From: Flavobacterium sp. Leaf82
GTDB lineage: Bacteria; Bacteroidota; Bacteroidia; Flavobacteriales; Flavobacteriaceae
Direction of reading: 5' to 3'
DNA length: 64,000 bases
Assembly: GCF_001422725.1 (NCBI RefSeq)
Contig: NZ_LMMA01000032.1
Span: 62,001-126,000, forward strand
Both the position numbers and the translations under genes were made by a program. The number at the start of each line of letters is the position of its first letter. Position 1 is the first letter of the stretch. Below are positions 1-9,176 of this stretch, piece by piece. Under the pieces are notes generated by a model that was not told the DNA's origin, ran no database searches, and saw only the letters and a program-made list of their open reading frames with translations.

Positions 1-612
1 GAACATATCAATATTGATAATGTTGCTGAAAAATTAGGAGTCCTTGACGGAGTTTTAGTGGCGCCTGGTTTTGGAGAAAGAGGTATTGAAGGAAAAATCG
101 AAGCAGTTCGTTATGCACGTGAAAACAATATTCCATTCTTCGGAATTTGTTTAGGAATGCAAATGTCTGTTATCGAATATTCAAGAAATATTTTAGGTTA
201 TGCTGATGCGAATTCTACTGAGATGAACGAGAAAACGCCTCATCCGGTTGTGAATTTAATGGAAGAACAAAAAACAATTACTGATAAAGGTGGAACAATG
301 CGTCTTGGTGCTTGGAAATGTGATATTAAACCAAATACTTTAGCGCACAAAATATACGGACAAACGACAATTTCAGAACGTCACCGTCACCGTTATGAGT
401 ACAACAATAAATATGCTGACGAATTGCAAAAAGCAGGTTTAAAAGCATCAGGAGTAAATCCGGATACAGGTTTGGTAGAAATTGTAGAATTAGAAAATCA
501 CCCGTTTTTTATTGGTGTACAATACCATCCTGAATACAAAAGTACAGTAGCAAACCCACATCCAATTTTTGTAAATTTTGTGGCTGCTGCAGTAAATGCG
601 CATAAAAAATAA
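1..612 (+). CDS. pyrG: CTP synthase, C-terminal glutaminase part (5' truncated by window edge)
   Basis: Frame 1 is open from the first base, so the true start lies outside the window; the GTG at 58 is internal. The visible ~203 residues are the class I glutamine amidotransferase domain, which supplies ammonia for converting UTP to CTP. The nucleophile elbow GICLGMQ has its Cys codon at 148-150, and the partner His and Glu are in HPEYK (codons 526-534). The synthetase half is not visible. yidC follows after 80 bp. The family assignment is secure. Confidence 0.96.
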   Translation, partial: EHINIDNVAEKLGVLDGVLVAPGFGERGIEGKIEAVRYARENNIPFFGICLGMQMSVIEYSRNILGYADANSTEMNEKTPHPVVNLMEEQKTITDKGGTMRLGAWKCDIKPNTLAHKIYGQTTISERHRHRYEYNNKYADELQKAGLKASGVNPDTGLVEIVELENHPFFIGVQYHPEYKSTVANPHPIFVNFVAAAVNAHKK

Positions 613-692
613 TAATTAATATTCTAAAAGATGTAACTTTTGAGTCAAACTCAGTACTAATATCTTAAACGAATAACTTTTTTTAAATTATA

Positions 693-2594
693 ATGGAAGA
701 AAAAAAATTTGATCTTAATTCAATCATTGGTTTTGTATTGATATTTGGAATTTTGATTTGGATTATGTACCAAAATCAGCCTTCTGACAAAGAAATTGCT
801 GCTGAAAAAGCCAAGAAAGAATTAGTTGCCAAACAAGAAGCACAAGCTAAAACTGATAAAACAAAAACAGCTGTTTTACCAGTTGCTGCAACAACTCCAG
901 GCGACACAGTTCAATTAGCGCAATTACAAAAAACATTAGGAGGTTTTGCTTATTCAGCTACACTTCCTTCTGCTAAAGAAGGTTTTACAACAATTGAAAA
1001 CGAAAAGATGATACTAAAAATCGCCAATAAAGGTGGTTATATAGTTGAAGCTACATTGAAAGAATTCAAAAAGTTTGAGAAAAATTCCGGACAATTAGTA
1101 GAACTGATTAAAGACAATAATTCAGATTTAAATATTCAATTACAAACAACTGATAACAGAACTTTAAACTCTAAAGATCTTTATTTTGAGCCAACATTAA
1201 CTAAAAACGGTACTGATCAAATTTTGACCATGCGTTTGAAAGCCGGTGCAAATGAATTTTTAGAGTATAAATATGTATTGAAAGCAAATGATTATTTAGT
1301 TGGTTTTGATGTACGTTCTCAAGGATTAAATAAAGTTTTAAATTCTTCTAAACCATTAGATTTAGTTTGGGATTTAAAATCGTACAGAAACGAAAAAAGT
1401 GTTTCTATCGAAAAGCGTTATGCTCAATTAGAATATGAATATGGAGATGAGAAATACAGCTCAGTAAGTCTTGGCGTTGGAAAAGAAGATACTCCTGAAA
1501 AAGTGAGTTTTATCGCTTTTAAACAACACTTTTTTACTGCGATCTTATCTACAGATAAACCATTCGAAAAATCGAAGTTACAATCTGACGATTTAGTTAA
1601 AGATGAAAAAATAGATACTACCTATATCAAACAATTTAAGGCAACTGTTCCTTTGGCTTTTACAAATGGAGAAGTTGATTATAAAATGAGCTGGTATTTT
1701 GGACCATCTGATTATAAAATTTTAAAATCATACGATAAAAACTTCGAAAAAATTATTCCATTAGGTTGGGGAATTTTCGGATGGATCAATAAATGGATTT
1801 TTATTCCATTATTTGGATTCTTAAGCTCTTATATTGCTTACGGAATTGCAATTATCATTTTTACCATTATCATCAAATTGGCAATGTCGCCAATTACATA
1901 TAAGTCTTTCTTGTCTCAGGCAAAAATGAAAGTTTTACGTCCGGAGATTACAGAGTTGGGAGAAAAATTCAAAAAAGACCCAATGAAGAAACAACAGGAA
2001 ACAATGAAGCTGTATAATAAAGCAGGGGTAAACCCAATGGCAGGATGTATTCCGGCATTGATTCAGCTTCCGTTTATGTATGCGTCATTCCAGTTCTTCC
2101 CGTCAGCTTTCGAGTTAAGACAAAAAAGCTTCCTTTGGGCAGACGATTTATCATCATTTGATGCTGTTGTAAAATTACCATTCCACATCCCGTTATATGG
2201 AGATCATATTAGTTTGTTCCCAATTTTGGCAGCAATTGCAATTTTCTTTTATATGAAAATGACTTCAGGAGATCAACAAATGGCAGCGCCTCAGCAAGAA
2301 GGTATGCCGGATATGGCAAAAATGATGAAAATCATGATTTATGTTTCGCCATTAATGATGTTAATATTCTTTAATAGTTACGGTGCAGGTTTGAGTTTGT
2401 ATAACTTTATTTCGAACTTAATTACAATTGGAATTATGTTTGTAATTAAAAATTATATTGTTGATACAGACAAAATTCACGCTCAAATTCAAGAAAATAA
2501 ATTAAAAGAGCCTAAAAAGCAAAGTAAGTTTCAACAACGTCTTCAGGAAGTTATGGAACAACAAGAAGCTGTAAAAAAACAGAATAAAAAATAA
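693..2594 (+). CDS. yidC: Membrane protein insertase YidC
   Basis: This is the 633-residue insertase/foldase that places proteins into the inner membrane with or without Sec. An N-terminal membrane segment (about residues 11-27) precedes a Lys/Ala-rich linker and the large periplasmic beta domain. The conserved C-terminal insertase core starts near residue 357, with hydrophobic segments at about 365-400, 447-470, 505-525 and 548-590. An Arg near residue 416 in KVLRPE is in the position expected of the hydrophilic-groove Arg. The tail is Lys/Gln-rich, as is common for ribosome contact. It follows pyrG in the same direction and ends at a hairpin terminator at 2611. Confidence 0.96.
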   Translation: MEEKKFDLNSIIGFVLIFGILIWIMYQNQPSDKEIAAEKAKKELVAKQEAQAKTDKTKTAVLPVAATTPGDTVQLAQLQKTLGGFAYSATLPSAKEGFTTIENEKMILKIANKGGYIVEATLKEFKKFEKNSGQLVELIKDNNSDLNIQLQTTDNRTLNSKDLYFEPTLTKNGTDQILTMRLKAGANEFLEYKYVLKANDYLVGFDVRSQGLNKVLNSSKPLDLVWDLKSYRNEKSVSIEKRYAQLEYEYGDEKYSSVSLGVGKEDTPEKVSFIAFKQHFFTAILSTDKPFEKSKLQSDDLVKDEKIDTTYIKQFKATVPLAFTNGEVDYKMSWYFGPSDYKILKSYDKNFEKIIPLGWGIFGWINKWIFIPLFGFLSSYIAYGIAIIIFTIIIKLAMSPITYKSFLSQAKMKVLRPEITELGEKFKKDPMKKQQETMKLYNKAGVNPMAGCIPALIQLPFMYASFQFFPSAFELRQKSFLWADDLSSFDAVVKLPFHIPLYGDHISLFPILAAIAIFFYMKMTSGDQQMAAPQQEGMPDMAKMMKIMIYVSPLMMLIFFNSYGAGLSLYNFISNLITIGIMFVIKNYIVDTDKIHAQIQENKLKEPKKQSKFQQRLQEVMEQQEAVKKQNKK

Positions 2595-2610
2595 AGAACT
2601 TATTTATAAA

Positions 2611-2637
2611 AAAATCTCGATTCATCGGGATTTTTTT
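2611..2637 (+). terminator. Rho-independent terminator after yidC
   Basis: AAAATCTCGA pairs with TCGGGATTTT (one G-T wobble) around a 4-nt loop and runs into a T7 tract. It lies 16 bp after the yidC stop. Confidence 0.8.
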
Positions 2638-2694
2638 ATATCTAAAATATAATTTATTAAAGTCATTTTCGTTAAAGCTTAAAATTAAATTACA

Positions 2695-3411
2695 ATGATT
2701 TATAAAAAAATAATAATAGGATTGCTTTTTTTAAATGCAATTATAGTATCTGCTCAGGATTTTAATAAAACCGATGCTAACGGAAAAAAAGACGGAGTCT
2801 GGAAAGGAACTTACGAAGTTTCTAAGCGTCCGCGTTACGAAGGAACATTTAACCACGGAAAAGAAACCGGTGTATTTAAATTTTTTGATGATACAAAAAA
2901 AGGTGATGTTATAGCAACGAGGGATTTTACTGCTAATGATGGAAGTTCGTACACTATTTTTTATGATCAGAATAAAAACAAAGTAAGCGAAGGAAAAGAA
3001 ATAGGGAAAGCACGTGATGGTGAATGGAAATATTACCATAAAGCATCTAAAGTAATTATGACGCTTGAAAATTATAAAAACGGAAAATTAGAAGGATTAA
3101 GAACGGTATATTATCCAAACTCTAAAATTGCCGAAGAAATGAATTATATAAACGGTTCAAGAGAAGGTGTTTATAAAAAATACGGACAAAACGGAACTCT
3201 TCTGGAGCAGACTACTTATAAAAATAATGAGTATAATGGCGATGCTGTATTTTACGACGCTGATGGAGTTGTGGCTTCAAAAGGAAAATTTGTAAATGGT
3301 AAAAAAGCAAATATGTGGCAGTTTTACTTAAAAGGTAAATTAACCAAAGAAGTAAATATGAGCGACCCAAAAAGCAGTTATCAGGTGGATTCAAAACCTA
3401 AAATGAATTAA
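2695..3411 (+). CDS. Exported MORN-repeat (YwqK-type) protein
   Basis: The 238-residue protein starts with a signal peptide (cleavage likely after IIVSAQ near residue 21). It then carries about six MORN-like repeats of the form N-G-K-x-x-G-x-W/Y-x-x-Y, for example DGVWKGTYE, DGEWKYYHK, EGLRTVYY, EGVYKKYG and NMWQFYLKG. Proteins like this are often called the YwqK antitoxin family, but no toxin gene is adjacent, so the antitoxin label is not supported here. It is probably periplasmic or on the surface. It stands alone between a terminator and the mnmA promoter. Function is unknown. Confidence 0.8.
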   Translation: MIYKKIIIGLLFLNAIIVSAQDFNKTDANGKKDGVWKGTYEVSKRPRYEGTFNHGKETGVFKFFDDTKKGDVIATRDFTANDGSSYTIFYDQNKNKVSEGKEIGKARDGEWKYYHKASKVIMTLENYKNGKLEGLRTVYYPNSKIAEEMNYINGSREGVYKKYGQNGTLLEQTTYKNNEYNGDAVFYDADGVVASKGKFVNGKKANMWQFYLKGKLTKEVNMSDPKSSYQVDSKPKMN

Positions 3412-3511
3412 TATTCTGTTTAAAACAGATATTTCCTGACCACCATAAGTTTTATCTACCACGGCATTATATAAACTAATTAAAACTACCGCGATTATCA
3501 AAAATAGGACT

Positions 3512-3519
3512 TATCTTTG
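3512..3519 (+). promoter_or_regulatory. Flavobacterial -7 promoter element for mnmA
   Basis: TATCTTTG matches the Bacteroidetes -7 consensus TAnnTTTG and lies 30 bp before the mnmA ATG. No clear TTG -33 element is visible. Confidence 0.45.
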
Positions 3520-3548
3520 CATCCTTGTAAAAATATAAAAGATTTAGG

Positions 3549-4736
3549 ATGAAACGTGTAGTTGTTGGACTTTCCGGAGGAGTAGACTCGAGTGTTGCGG
3601 CTTATTTATTGCAACAGCAAGGATACGAAGTTATTGGCCTTTTTATGAAAAACTGGCACGATGATTCGGTTACTATTTCAAACGAATGTCCTTGGTTAGA
3701 GGATAGTAATGATGCATTGTTAGTAGCTGAAAAACTCGGAATACCGTTTCAAACTGTCGATTTAAGCGAAGAATACAAAGAAAAAATCGTTGACTATATG
3801 TTCAACGAATACGAAAAAGGGAGAACTCCAAATCCTGACGTACTTTGTAACCGCGAAATCAAATTTGACGTTTTCATGAAAATTGCTTTAAGTCTTGGTG
3901 CTGATTATGTGGCAACCGGACATTATTGTCAAAAAAATGAAATCGAAGTTGATGGAAACCCCGTTTATCAATTGATTGCAGGTGCAGATAATAACAAAGA
4001 TCAATCTTATTTTTTATGTCAGTTATCGCAAGATCAATTGGCAAAATCGCTATTTCCTATTGGAGCTTTAACCAAACCAGAAGTACGTGAAATTGCTGCT
4101 GAAATGGATTTAGTAACAGCCGAAAAGAAAGATTCTCAAGGATTATGCTTTATTGGAAAAGTTCGTTTACCGGAATTCCTGCAACAAAAATTACAGCCAA
4201 AAGAAGGTAAAATTGTTCAGATTGATAAAAATGATCCAATTTATAGTATCGAAAAACCTATTGGTTTATCCTTAGAGCAAGAATTGAATTCAGAATCTAA
4301 AAAACGCGACTATCTTCCAACAATGGGAAAAGTTGTTGGTAAACATCAGGGAGCTCATTATTTTACGGTAGGACAACGAAAAGGGTTAAATGTAGGCGGA
4401 ACAACAGATCCATTGTTTATTATCGCTACAGATGTTGAAACCAATACCATTTATACAGGACTAACAAGTCTGCATCCCGGTTTATTTAAGAAAGCATTAT
4501 TTATAGAAAAATCTGAAGTACACTGGATTCGTACAGATTTAGCTTTAAAAGTTGGACAGACTATGGAGGTTATGGCGAGAATTCGTTACCGTCAGCCTTT
4601 GCAAAAAGCTATTCTGCATCAATTTGAAGATGGAATGTATGTTCAGTTTGATGAACCGCAATCTGCAATAACCGAGGGGCAATTTGCAGCTTGGTATTTT
4701 GATAATGAATTAGTTGGTTCGGGAGTAATTTCTTAG
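3549..4736 (+). CDS. mnmA: tRNA-specific 2-thiouridylase MnmA
   Basis: This 395-residue enzyme thiolates uridine-34 of tRNA-Lys, -Glu and -Gln, using ATP and a relayed sulfur. The N-terminal PP-loop SGGVDSS (residues 9-15) binds ATP. The two catalytic cysteines are present: C100 in LCNREIKF and C200 in QGLCFIGK. The central domain contains [10 protein letters not shown] and the C-terminal beta barrel is complete. Length is slightly above the usual 360-370. The ATG fits the -7 element 30 bp upstream. An inverted repeat separates it from the next gene. Confidence 0.96.
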   Translation: MKRVVVGLSGGVDSSVAAYLLQQQGYEVIGLFMKNWHDDSVTISNECPWLEDSNDALLVAEKLGIPFQTVDLSEEYKEKIVDYMFNEYEKGRTPNPDVLCNREIKFDVFMKIALSLGADYVATGHYCQKNEIEVDGNPVYQLIAGADNNKDQSYFLCQLSQDQLAKSLFPIGALTKPEVREIAAEMDLVTAEKKDSQGLCFIGKVRLPEFLQQKLQPKEGKIVQIDKNDPIYSIEKPIGLSLEQELNSESKKRDYLPTMGKVVGKHQGAHYFTVGQRKGLNVGGTTDPLFIIATDVETNTIYTGLTSLHPGLFKKALFIEKSEVHWIRTDLALKVGQTMEVMARIRYRQPLQKAILHQFEDGMYVQFDEPQSAITEGQFAAWYFDNELVGSGVIS

Positions 4737-4780
4737 CTTTATACTTTTTTACAAAGGTTTTAACCTTTAAAAAAGTAAGC
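4737..4780 (+). terminator. Inverted repeat between mnmA and the protease gene, ending at the start codon
   Basis: GCTT-ACTTTTTT-ACAAAGGT pairs with AACCTTT-AAAAAAGT-AAGC around a short loop. The right arm ends 1 nt before the ATG at 4782. It may terminate mnmA transcription, but with no T-tract outside the stem it could also mask the next gene's start region. Confidence 0.5.
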
Positions 4781-4781
4781 T

Positions 4782-6383
4782 ATGAAGTACTATTTTACAT
4801 TTCTTTTATTGGTATTTACTTCTGTGATTTTTTCACAAGAAGATGCGTGGGTTTATTTTAAGGATAAACCAAATGCCCAAATGTATTTTAATAACCCGTC
4901 ATTGATGCTTTCACAGCGTGCTTTAGAGCGAAGGGCAAATCAAGATATTGCCTTAGATCTAACAGATGTTCCCGTAGAAGAAACGTATATAAGTCAGGTT
5001 AAATTAAGTACCGGGATTAGTGTTATGGCACAATCTAAATGGATGAATGCGCTTCATATCAGAGGGAATCAGGCTAATATTCTCTCGCTAAAAACATTAT
5101 CATTTGTTGATAAAGTAGTTTTCGCCAATAAAGCATTAAATACAACTACTAAAATGGTTGCTATAGAAAAGATTTCTCAGGTAAAAGATAAACTTCAAAC
5201 TACAATCGATTATGCGTACGGATCTTCTGCAAATCAAATCCAAATGCTTAATGGTCAGGTTTTACATAAACAAAATTATATTGGTACCGGTAAAGTTATT
5301 GCAGTTCTAGATGCAGGTTTTCCGGGTGTAAATACTGCTCAGCCTTTTAAAAAACTGATTGATAATAATCAAATTTTAGGTGGTTATGACTTTGTAAATA
5401 GAAATGAAAATTTCTATACAGGTGACAGTCATGGCACAATGGTACTTTCAACAATGGGCGGTTACAAAGAAAATGCTTTAGTAGGTACGGCTCCGGATGC
5501 CTCATATTATCTGTTTATTACAGAATATAGCCCTACAGAGAATCCTGTTGAAGAGTCATATTGGGTAGAAGCTGCTGAAAGAGCTGATAATTTAGGAGTT
5601 GATATTATTACAACTTCATTAGGATATTTTGGTTTTGATAATGCCGCGTACAGTCATACATATAGCGATATGAACGGTACGACAAATTTTATCTCGCGAG
5701 GAGCTGAAATTGCTTTTAGTAAAGGAATTGTTGTGGTAGCCTCGGCAGGAAATGAAGGAAATACGGGAGAACCGCATATTGGCGGACCGGCAGATGCCGT
5801 TTCTGTAATTACGGTAGGCGCGGTAAATTCCTCAAAAAATAAATCTTCTTTTAGTTCTATAGGACCAAGTTTTGACGGAAGAATAAAACCGGATGTTATG
5901 GCGCAAGGAACTGCTGCAGTTGTATCAGATACTGCGGGAAATATAATAAGTATAAACGGAACTTCTTTTTCGTGCCCAATAATGGCAGGAATGATTGCTT
6001 CTTTATGGCAGGCTTTTCCGTCGAAAACCAATAAAGAAATCAGGGAAATGGTTCTAAAATCTTCTGATCGATATACAGCTCCGGATAATAATTATGGTTA
6101 CGGAATTCCAAATTTTGGATCGACTTTGAGTGTTGAGAATTTTCAATCTTTAAATTCTACATTTTCGCTATTTCCAAATCCTGCACAAACAACAGTTTCA
6201 TTTTCGTTTGAAAGCGATACGGCTTTAGTCTCAATTTATTCTGTTTTGGGACAAAAAATTATCGAAAAACAAATTTCAAATCAAAATCCAACTCTTTCTG
6301 TAGAAGCTTTAAAAAGTGGACTCTATTTTTATACTTTTGATGCTGATAATTTGCATAAATCAGGAAAGATAATCAAACAATAA
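4782..6383 (+). CDS. Secreted subtilisin-like (S8) serine protease with type IX secretion tail
   Basis: The 533-residue protein has a signal peptide (1-18, ending IFSQ), a short propeptide-like region, and an S8 catalytic domain with the triad D177 (VLDAGF), H217 (DSHGTM) and S395 (NGTSFSCP), plus the oxyanion Asn in SAGNEGN. Residues ~460-533 form a C-terminal sorting module: SLFPNPA, then VSIYSVLGQKI, ending SGKIIKQ. This is the type A signal for T9SS export across the outer membrane. It is therefore probably cell-surface or secreted. Substrate is unknown. An enoyl-reductase/nitronate-type gene follows 12 bp later. Confidence 0.92.
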   Translation: MKYYFTFLLLVFTSVIFSQEDAWVYFKDKPNAQMYFNNPSLMLSQRALERRANQDIALDLTDVPVEETYISQVKLSTGISVMAQSKWMNALHIRGNQANILSLKTLSFVDKVVFANKALNTTTKMVAIEKISQVKDKLQTTIDYAYGSSANQIQMLNGQVLHKQNYIGTGKVIAVLDAGFPGVNTAQPFKKLIDNNQILGGYDFVNRNENFYTGDSHGTMVLSTMGGYKENALVGTAPDASYYLFITEYSPTENPVEESYWVEAAERADNLGVDIITTSLGYFGFDNAAYSHTYSDMNGTTNFISRGAEIAFSKGIVVVASAGNEGNTGEPHIGGPADAVSVITVGAVNSSKNKSSFSSIGPSFDGRIKPDVMAQGTAAVVSDTAGNIISINGTSFSCPIMAGMIASLWQAFPSKTNKEIREMVLKSSDRYTAPDNNYGYGIPNFGSTLSVENFQSLNSTFSLFPNPAQTTVSFSFESDTALVSIYSVLGQKIIEKQISNQNPTLSVEALKSGLYFYTFDADNLHKSGKIIKQ

Positions 6384-6395
6384 TAGCATTTTTGA

Positions 6396-7340
6396 ATGAA
6401 TAAAATTACACAACTTTTTAATATAAAATATCCAATTATTCAAGGCGGAATGATCTGGAACAGTGGTTACAAATTAGCTTCGGCGGTAAGTAATGCCGGA
6501 GGATTAGGTTTAATTGGCGCGGGTTCCATGTATCCGGAAGTTTTAAGAGAACACATTCAAAAATGTAAAAAAGCAACTGATAAACCATTTGGGGTTAATA
6601 TTCCGATGTTGTATCCCAATATTGAAGAAATTATGAATATTGTTGTAGAAGAAGGCGTGAAAATTGTCTTTACTTCTGCAGGAAATCCTAAAACATGGAC
6701 TTCTTTTTTAAAGGAAAAAGGAATTATTGTTGTTCATGTTGTGAGCAGTAGCGTTTTTGCTTTAAAAGCACAAGAAGCCGGAGTTGATGCAATTGTTGCC
6801 GAAGGTTTTGAAGCGGGTGGACATAACGGCCGTGATGAAACGACGACATTAACTTTAATTCCAATGGTAAAAGAGAAAATCCAGATACCGATTATTGCTG
6901 CGGGAGGAATTGCAACTGGACGCGGAATGCTTGCTGTAATGGTTTTAGGCGCAGATGGAGTTCAGGTTGGAAGTCGGTTTGCGGCATCTTTAGAATCGTC
7001 TGCTCACAATAATTTTAAGGAAACGATAGTTAAAGTTAAAGAAGGAGATACCCAATTGACATTGAAAGAATTAGCGCCGGTTCGTTTGATTAAAAATAAA
7101 TTTTATAACGACGTTCAGGAATTATATCAAAAATGCCCATCAAAAGAAGATTTAAATCAGCTTTTAGGAAGAGCAAGATCTAAAAAAGGTATGTTTGAAG
7201 GTAATCTGGAAGAGGGGGAACTCGAAATAGGACAAATCGCAGGATTAATTCATGAAATATTACCTGCACAACAAATTATTAAGGAAATGATTGCCGATTT
7301 TGAAGCTGCTTATCAAGAAAAGGCTAAATTTGAGTTTTAA
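6396..7340 (+). CDS. Nitronate monooxygenase / FabK-like FMN enzyme
   Basis: The 314-residue TIM-barrel flavoprotein belongs to the 2-nitropropane dioxygenase/FabK group. FMN-binding elements visible are IQGGMIW near the N-terminus, the loop AEGFEAGGHNGRD with the conserved His, AAGGIATGRG and GADGVQVGSRF. These oxidise alkyl nitronates or, in FabK relatives, reduce enoyl-ACP. The sequence alone does not decide between them. The C-terminal helix resembles the nitronate monooxygenase side. It starts 12 bp after the protease stop and may share its transcript. Confidence 0.88.
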   Translation: MNKITQLFNIKYPIIQGGMIWNSGYKLASAVSNAGGLGLIGAGSMYPEVLREHIQKCKKATDKPFGVNIPMLYPNIEEIMNIVVEEGVKIVFTSAGNPKTWTSFLKEKGIIVVHVVSSSVFALKAQEAGVDAIVAEGFEAGGHNGRDETTTLTLIPMVKEKIQIPIIAAGGIATGRGMLAVMVLGADGVQVGSRFAASLESSAHNNFKETIVKVKEGDTQLTLKELAPVRLIKNKFYNDVQELYQKCPSKEDLNQLLGRARSKKGMFEGNLEEGELEIGQIAGLIHEILPAQQIIKEMIADFEAAYQEKAKFEF

Positions 7341-7357
7341 TTATCGGCATAAATTAT

Positions 7358-7768
7358 ATGAATTCCATACGCACCTATATAGTATTATTTTTTTTAACAA
7401 TTGGTTTACAACAAACTTATAGTCAGTCTTATCAGTTTAAAACATCTGGTTTTAGTGTTTTAGAGAAAAACGAAAGAGGAAAATGGGGCGAATGGTCAAA
7501 TCTTGATTTGGTTAATCTTTCTGTTATTTTAGATACTAACAAGCATAGAATTGTAGTTTACTCACAGGAAATACAGCTTTTTAGGATTCTCGATTATATA
7601 GAACGCGAAGAAAACGATACAGATATTGTGTATTCTTTTATGTGCGAAGATAATGATGGCAAACAATGTAAGTTATCGATCATAACCCGCAAAAAGCAAG
7701 ATTATAGAAAGCAACTTTATATTAATTACGACGATCATATTATATTGTATAATATTTTTAGTGTATAA
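7358..7768 (+). CDS. Small exported protein of unknown function
   Basis: The 136-residue protein has a probable signal peptide (hydrophobic residues 5-20, then TYSQS). The remainder is a mixed, charged beta-rich sequence with two cysteines (CEDNDGKQC). No known family is recognised. It lies 17 bp after the preceding flavoenzyme gene, which suggests co-transcription, and ends before a bidirectional terminator. Confidence 0.7.
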   Translation: MNSIRTYIVLFFLTIGLQQTYSQSYQFKTSGFSVLEKNERGKWGEWSNLDLVNLSVILDTNKHRIVVYSQEIQLFRILDYIEREENDTDIVYSFMCEDNDGKQCKLSIITRKKQDYRKQLYINYDDHIILYNIFSV

Positions 7769-7790
7769 ATTATATTCTTAATAAAATAAT

Positions 7791-7823
7791 AACCCCGACA
7801 TTTTTTAAGAAATTGTCGGGGTT
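7791..7823. terminator. Bidirectional terminator between convergent genes
   Basis: AACCCCGACA and TGTCGGGGTT form a perfect 10-bp stem with a 13-nt loop. It serves the forward gene ending at 7768 and the reverse gene ending at 7862. Confidence 0.85.
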
Positions 7824-7861
7824 TATTATATAAAGATTTAGCGTCTCAGAAACTTAAATGT

Positions 7862-8299
7862 TTAAGAGTCAATATCCTTGATGAAATCATCATACTCCAG
7901 ATAGAACATTTCTAAGGCATTCATTTTTTCGAAAAAGAAATCAAAAATAGCATCCCAATTATTGCGGTTGCTAAAACCTACTCCTTGTTTTTCTGTCCAG
8001 ATTCTACTGATGGTTTTACCACTTTCGAGAGTGTAGTTTTTTTCAAAAACCAGATCTTTAATAAATTCCTCTTCCAGAATGTTTTTTAGAGCTTCTAATT
8101 TTTCAAAATAGGCAGTTCGTTTTTCATCGCTTCTCTGTTCGATATCAATTAAAACCTGTGCTTTTTTATTGTCTACGTAAAACTTAAATGAGAAGTCTTT
8201 GATCTTTGTATCATAAAGTACCCATTTGCGGGGATATTTTTCGGCGAAAGCCACCCAAAACTCCCTTTTTAATTTTTGTGATTCTTCTCTGCTGTACAT
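7862..8299 (-). CDS. DUF4268 domain protein
   Basis: The 145-residue soluble protein has the N-terminal pattern SREESQKLKREFWVAF, PRKWVLYDTKIKDFSFKF and later VLIDIEQR, which fits DUF4268. That domain is found alone in many Bacteroidota and fused to nuclease-like proteins elsewhere. No signal peptide or membrane segment is seen. It is monocistronic on the reverse strand with its own promoter at 8383-8412. Function is unknown. Confidence 0.8.
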   Translation of the reverse strand: MYSREESQKLKREFWVAFAEKYPRKWVLYDTKIKDFSFKFYVDNKKAQVLIDIEQRSDEKRTAYFEKLEALKNILEEEFIKDLVFEKNYTLESGKTISRIWTEKQGVGFSNRNNWDAIFDFFFEKMNALEMFYLEYDDFIKDIDS

Positions 8300-8382
8300 T
8301 TTTATGGCTTTGATTTTAGAAAACTTGTAGAACCGCGTTTTCTGGACTATATTTATATTTTATTTGTATTTATTTGAAAGTA

Positions 8383-8412
8383 CAAAAATAAACTTTGAAT
8401 ATGGATTTTCAA
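8383..8412 (-). promoter_or_regulatory. Promoter of the DUF4268 gene
   Basis: On the reverse strand TATTTTTG (8383-8390) matches TAnnTTTG, with TTG (8410-8412) 19 bp upstream. The leader would be about 80 nt. The -33 element overlaps the start of the divergent Nudix gene. Confidence 0.5.
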
Positions 8413-9051
8413 GATTTTTTGCAATATGTTCCTAATTTAATTCCAGTTGAACTACCGGCAGTTGCGGCGCATATAAAAATGGCGCCAAAAGAAAGAATAC
8501 AAGCTTTAAAAAATCAGGATTTAAAAATAGAAAATCCCAGAATCGCAGCCGTAATGATGTTGTTTTATCCTAAAGAAAGAAAAACGCACTTGGTTTTAAT
8601 TGTGCGCAATGCTTATAATGGCGTTCATTCGTCTCAAATAGCTTTTCCAGGCGGTAAATATGAAAGCACAGATGCTAGTTATGAAGAAACTGCTTTAAGA
8701 GAAACACAGGAAGAAGTTGGGGTTTTGCCGGAGAAAATAGAAGTAATCAAGCATTTTACTCCAATGTATATTCCGCCAAGTAATTTTTTAGTGCATCCTT
8801 ATTTGGGAATTTCAAAAGAAGAACTTTTATTTTATCCGGATAGTAGAGAAGTGGCCAGTATAATAGAACTTCCGTTGTCGGTGTTTTTAGATGACGAAAT
8901 TATTGTAGAAGCCAAACTGTCAACTTCTTATGCAAATGATACTTTAGTTCCGGCGTTTAGTATTCAAAATCATATTGTTTGGGGAGCAACCGCAATGATT
9001 TTAAGTGAATTGAGAGATGTCCTGAAATCAACCTTTGAAGGAAATTCGTAA
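8401..9051 (+). CDS. Nudix hydrolase, CoA pyrophosphatase type
   Basis: The enzyme is predicted to cleave CoA or acyl-CoA to phosphopantetheine and 3',5'-ADP. The region SSQIAFPGGKYE followed by TALRETQEEVGV is the Nudix box preceded by the element typical of CoA-directed (NudL/YeaB) members. Length is 216 residues from the ATG at 8401. A TTG six bases earlier is possible but less likely. The acyltransferase gene downstream has its own promoter. Confidence 0.88.
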   Translation: MDFQDFLQYVPNLIPVELPAVAAHIKMAPKERIQALKNQDLKIENPRIAAVMMLFYPKERKTHLVLIVRNAYNGVHSSQIAFPGGKYESTDASYEETALRETQEEVGVLPEKIEVIKHFTPMYIPPSNFLVHPYLGISKEELLFYPDSREVASIIELPLSVFLDDEIIVEAKLSTSYANDTLVPAFSIQNHIVWGATAMILSELRDVLKSTFEGNS

Positions 9052-9117
9052 AAACAGAAATTTAACAATTTGTTATTCATCAGAATAATGATTTCTTTAC
9101 GAAATTGCTTTATAGTA

Positions 9118-9146
9118 TTGCCAAAAGAATAATTTTTGTATGTTTG
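9118..9146 (+). promoter_or_regulatory. Promoter of the PlsC-like gene
   Basis: TTG (9118-9120), an 18-bp spacer and TATGTTTG (9139-9146) match the Flavobacterium consensus. This places the transcript start near 9152, which rules out the in-frame TTG at 9105 and supports the ATG at 9177. Confidence 0.6.
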
Positions 9147-9176
9147 CGTTCTAACAAAAAAATACAATACACAGCT

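Noticed and set aside
2695..3411. Toxin-antitoxin system around the YwqK-type protein
   Set aside because: The protein is exported and has no adjacent toxin gene. The antitoxin name is inherited from annotation only.
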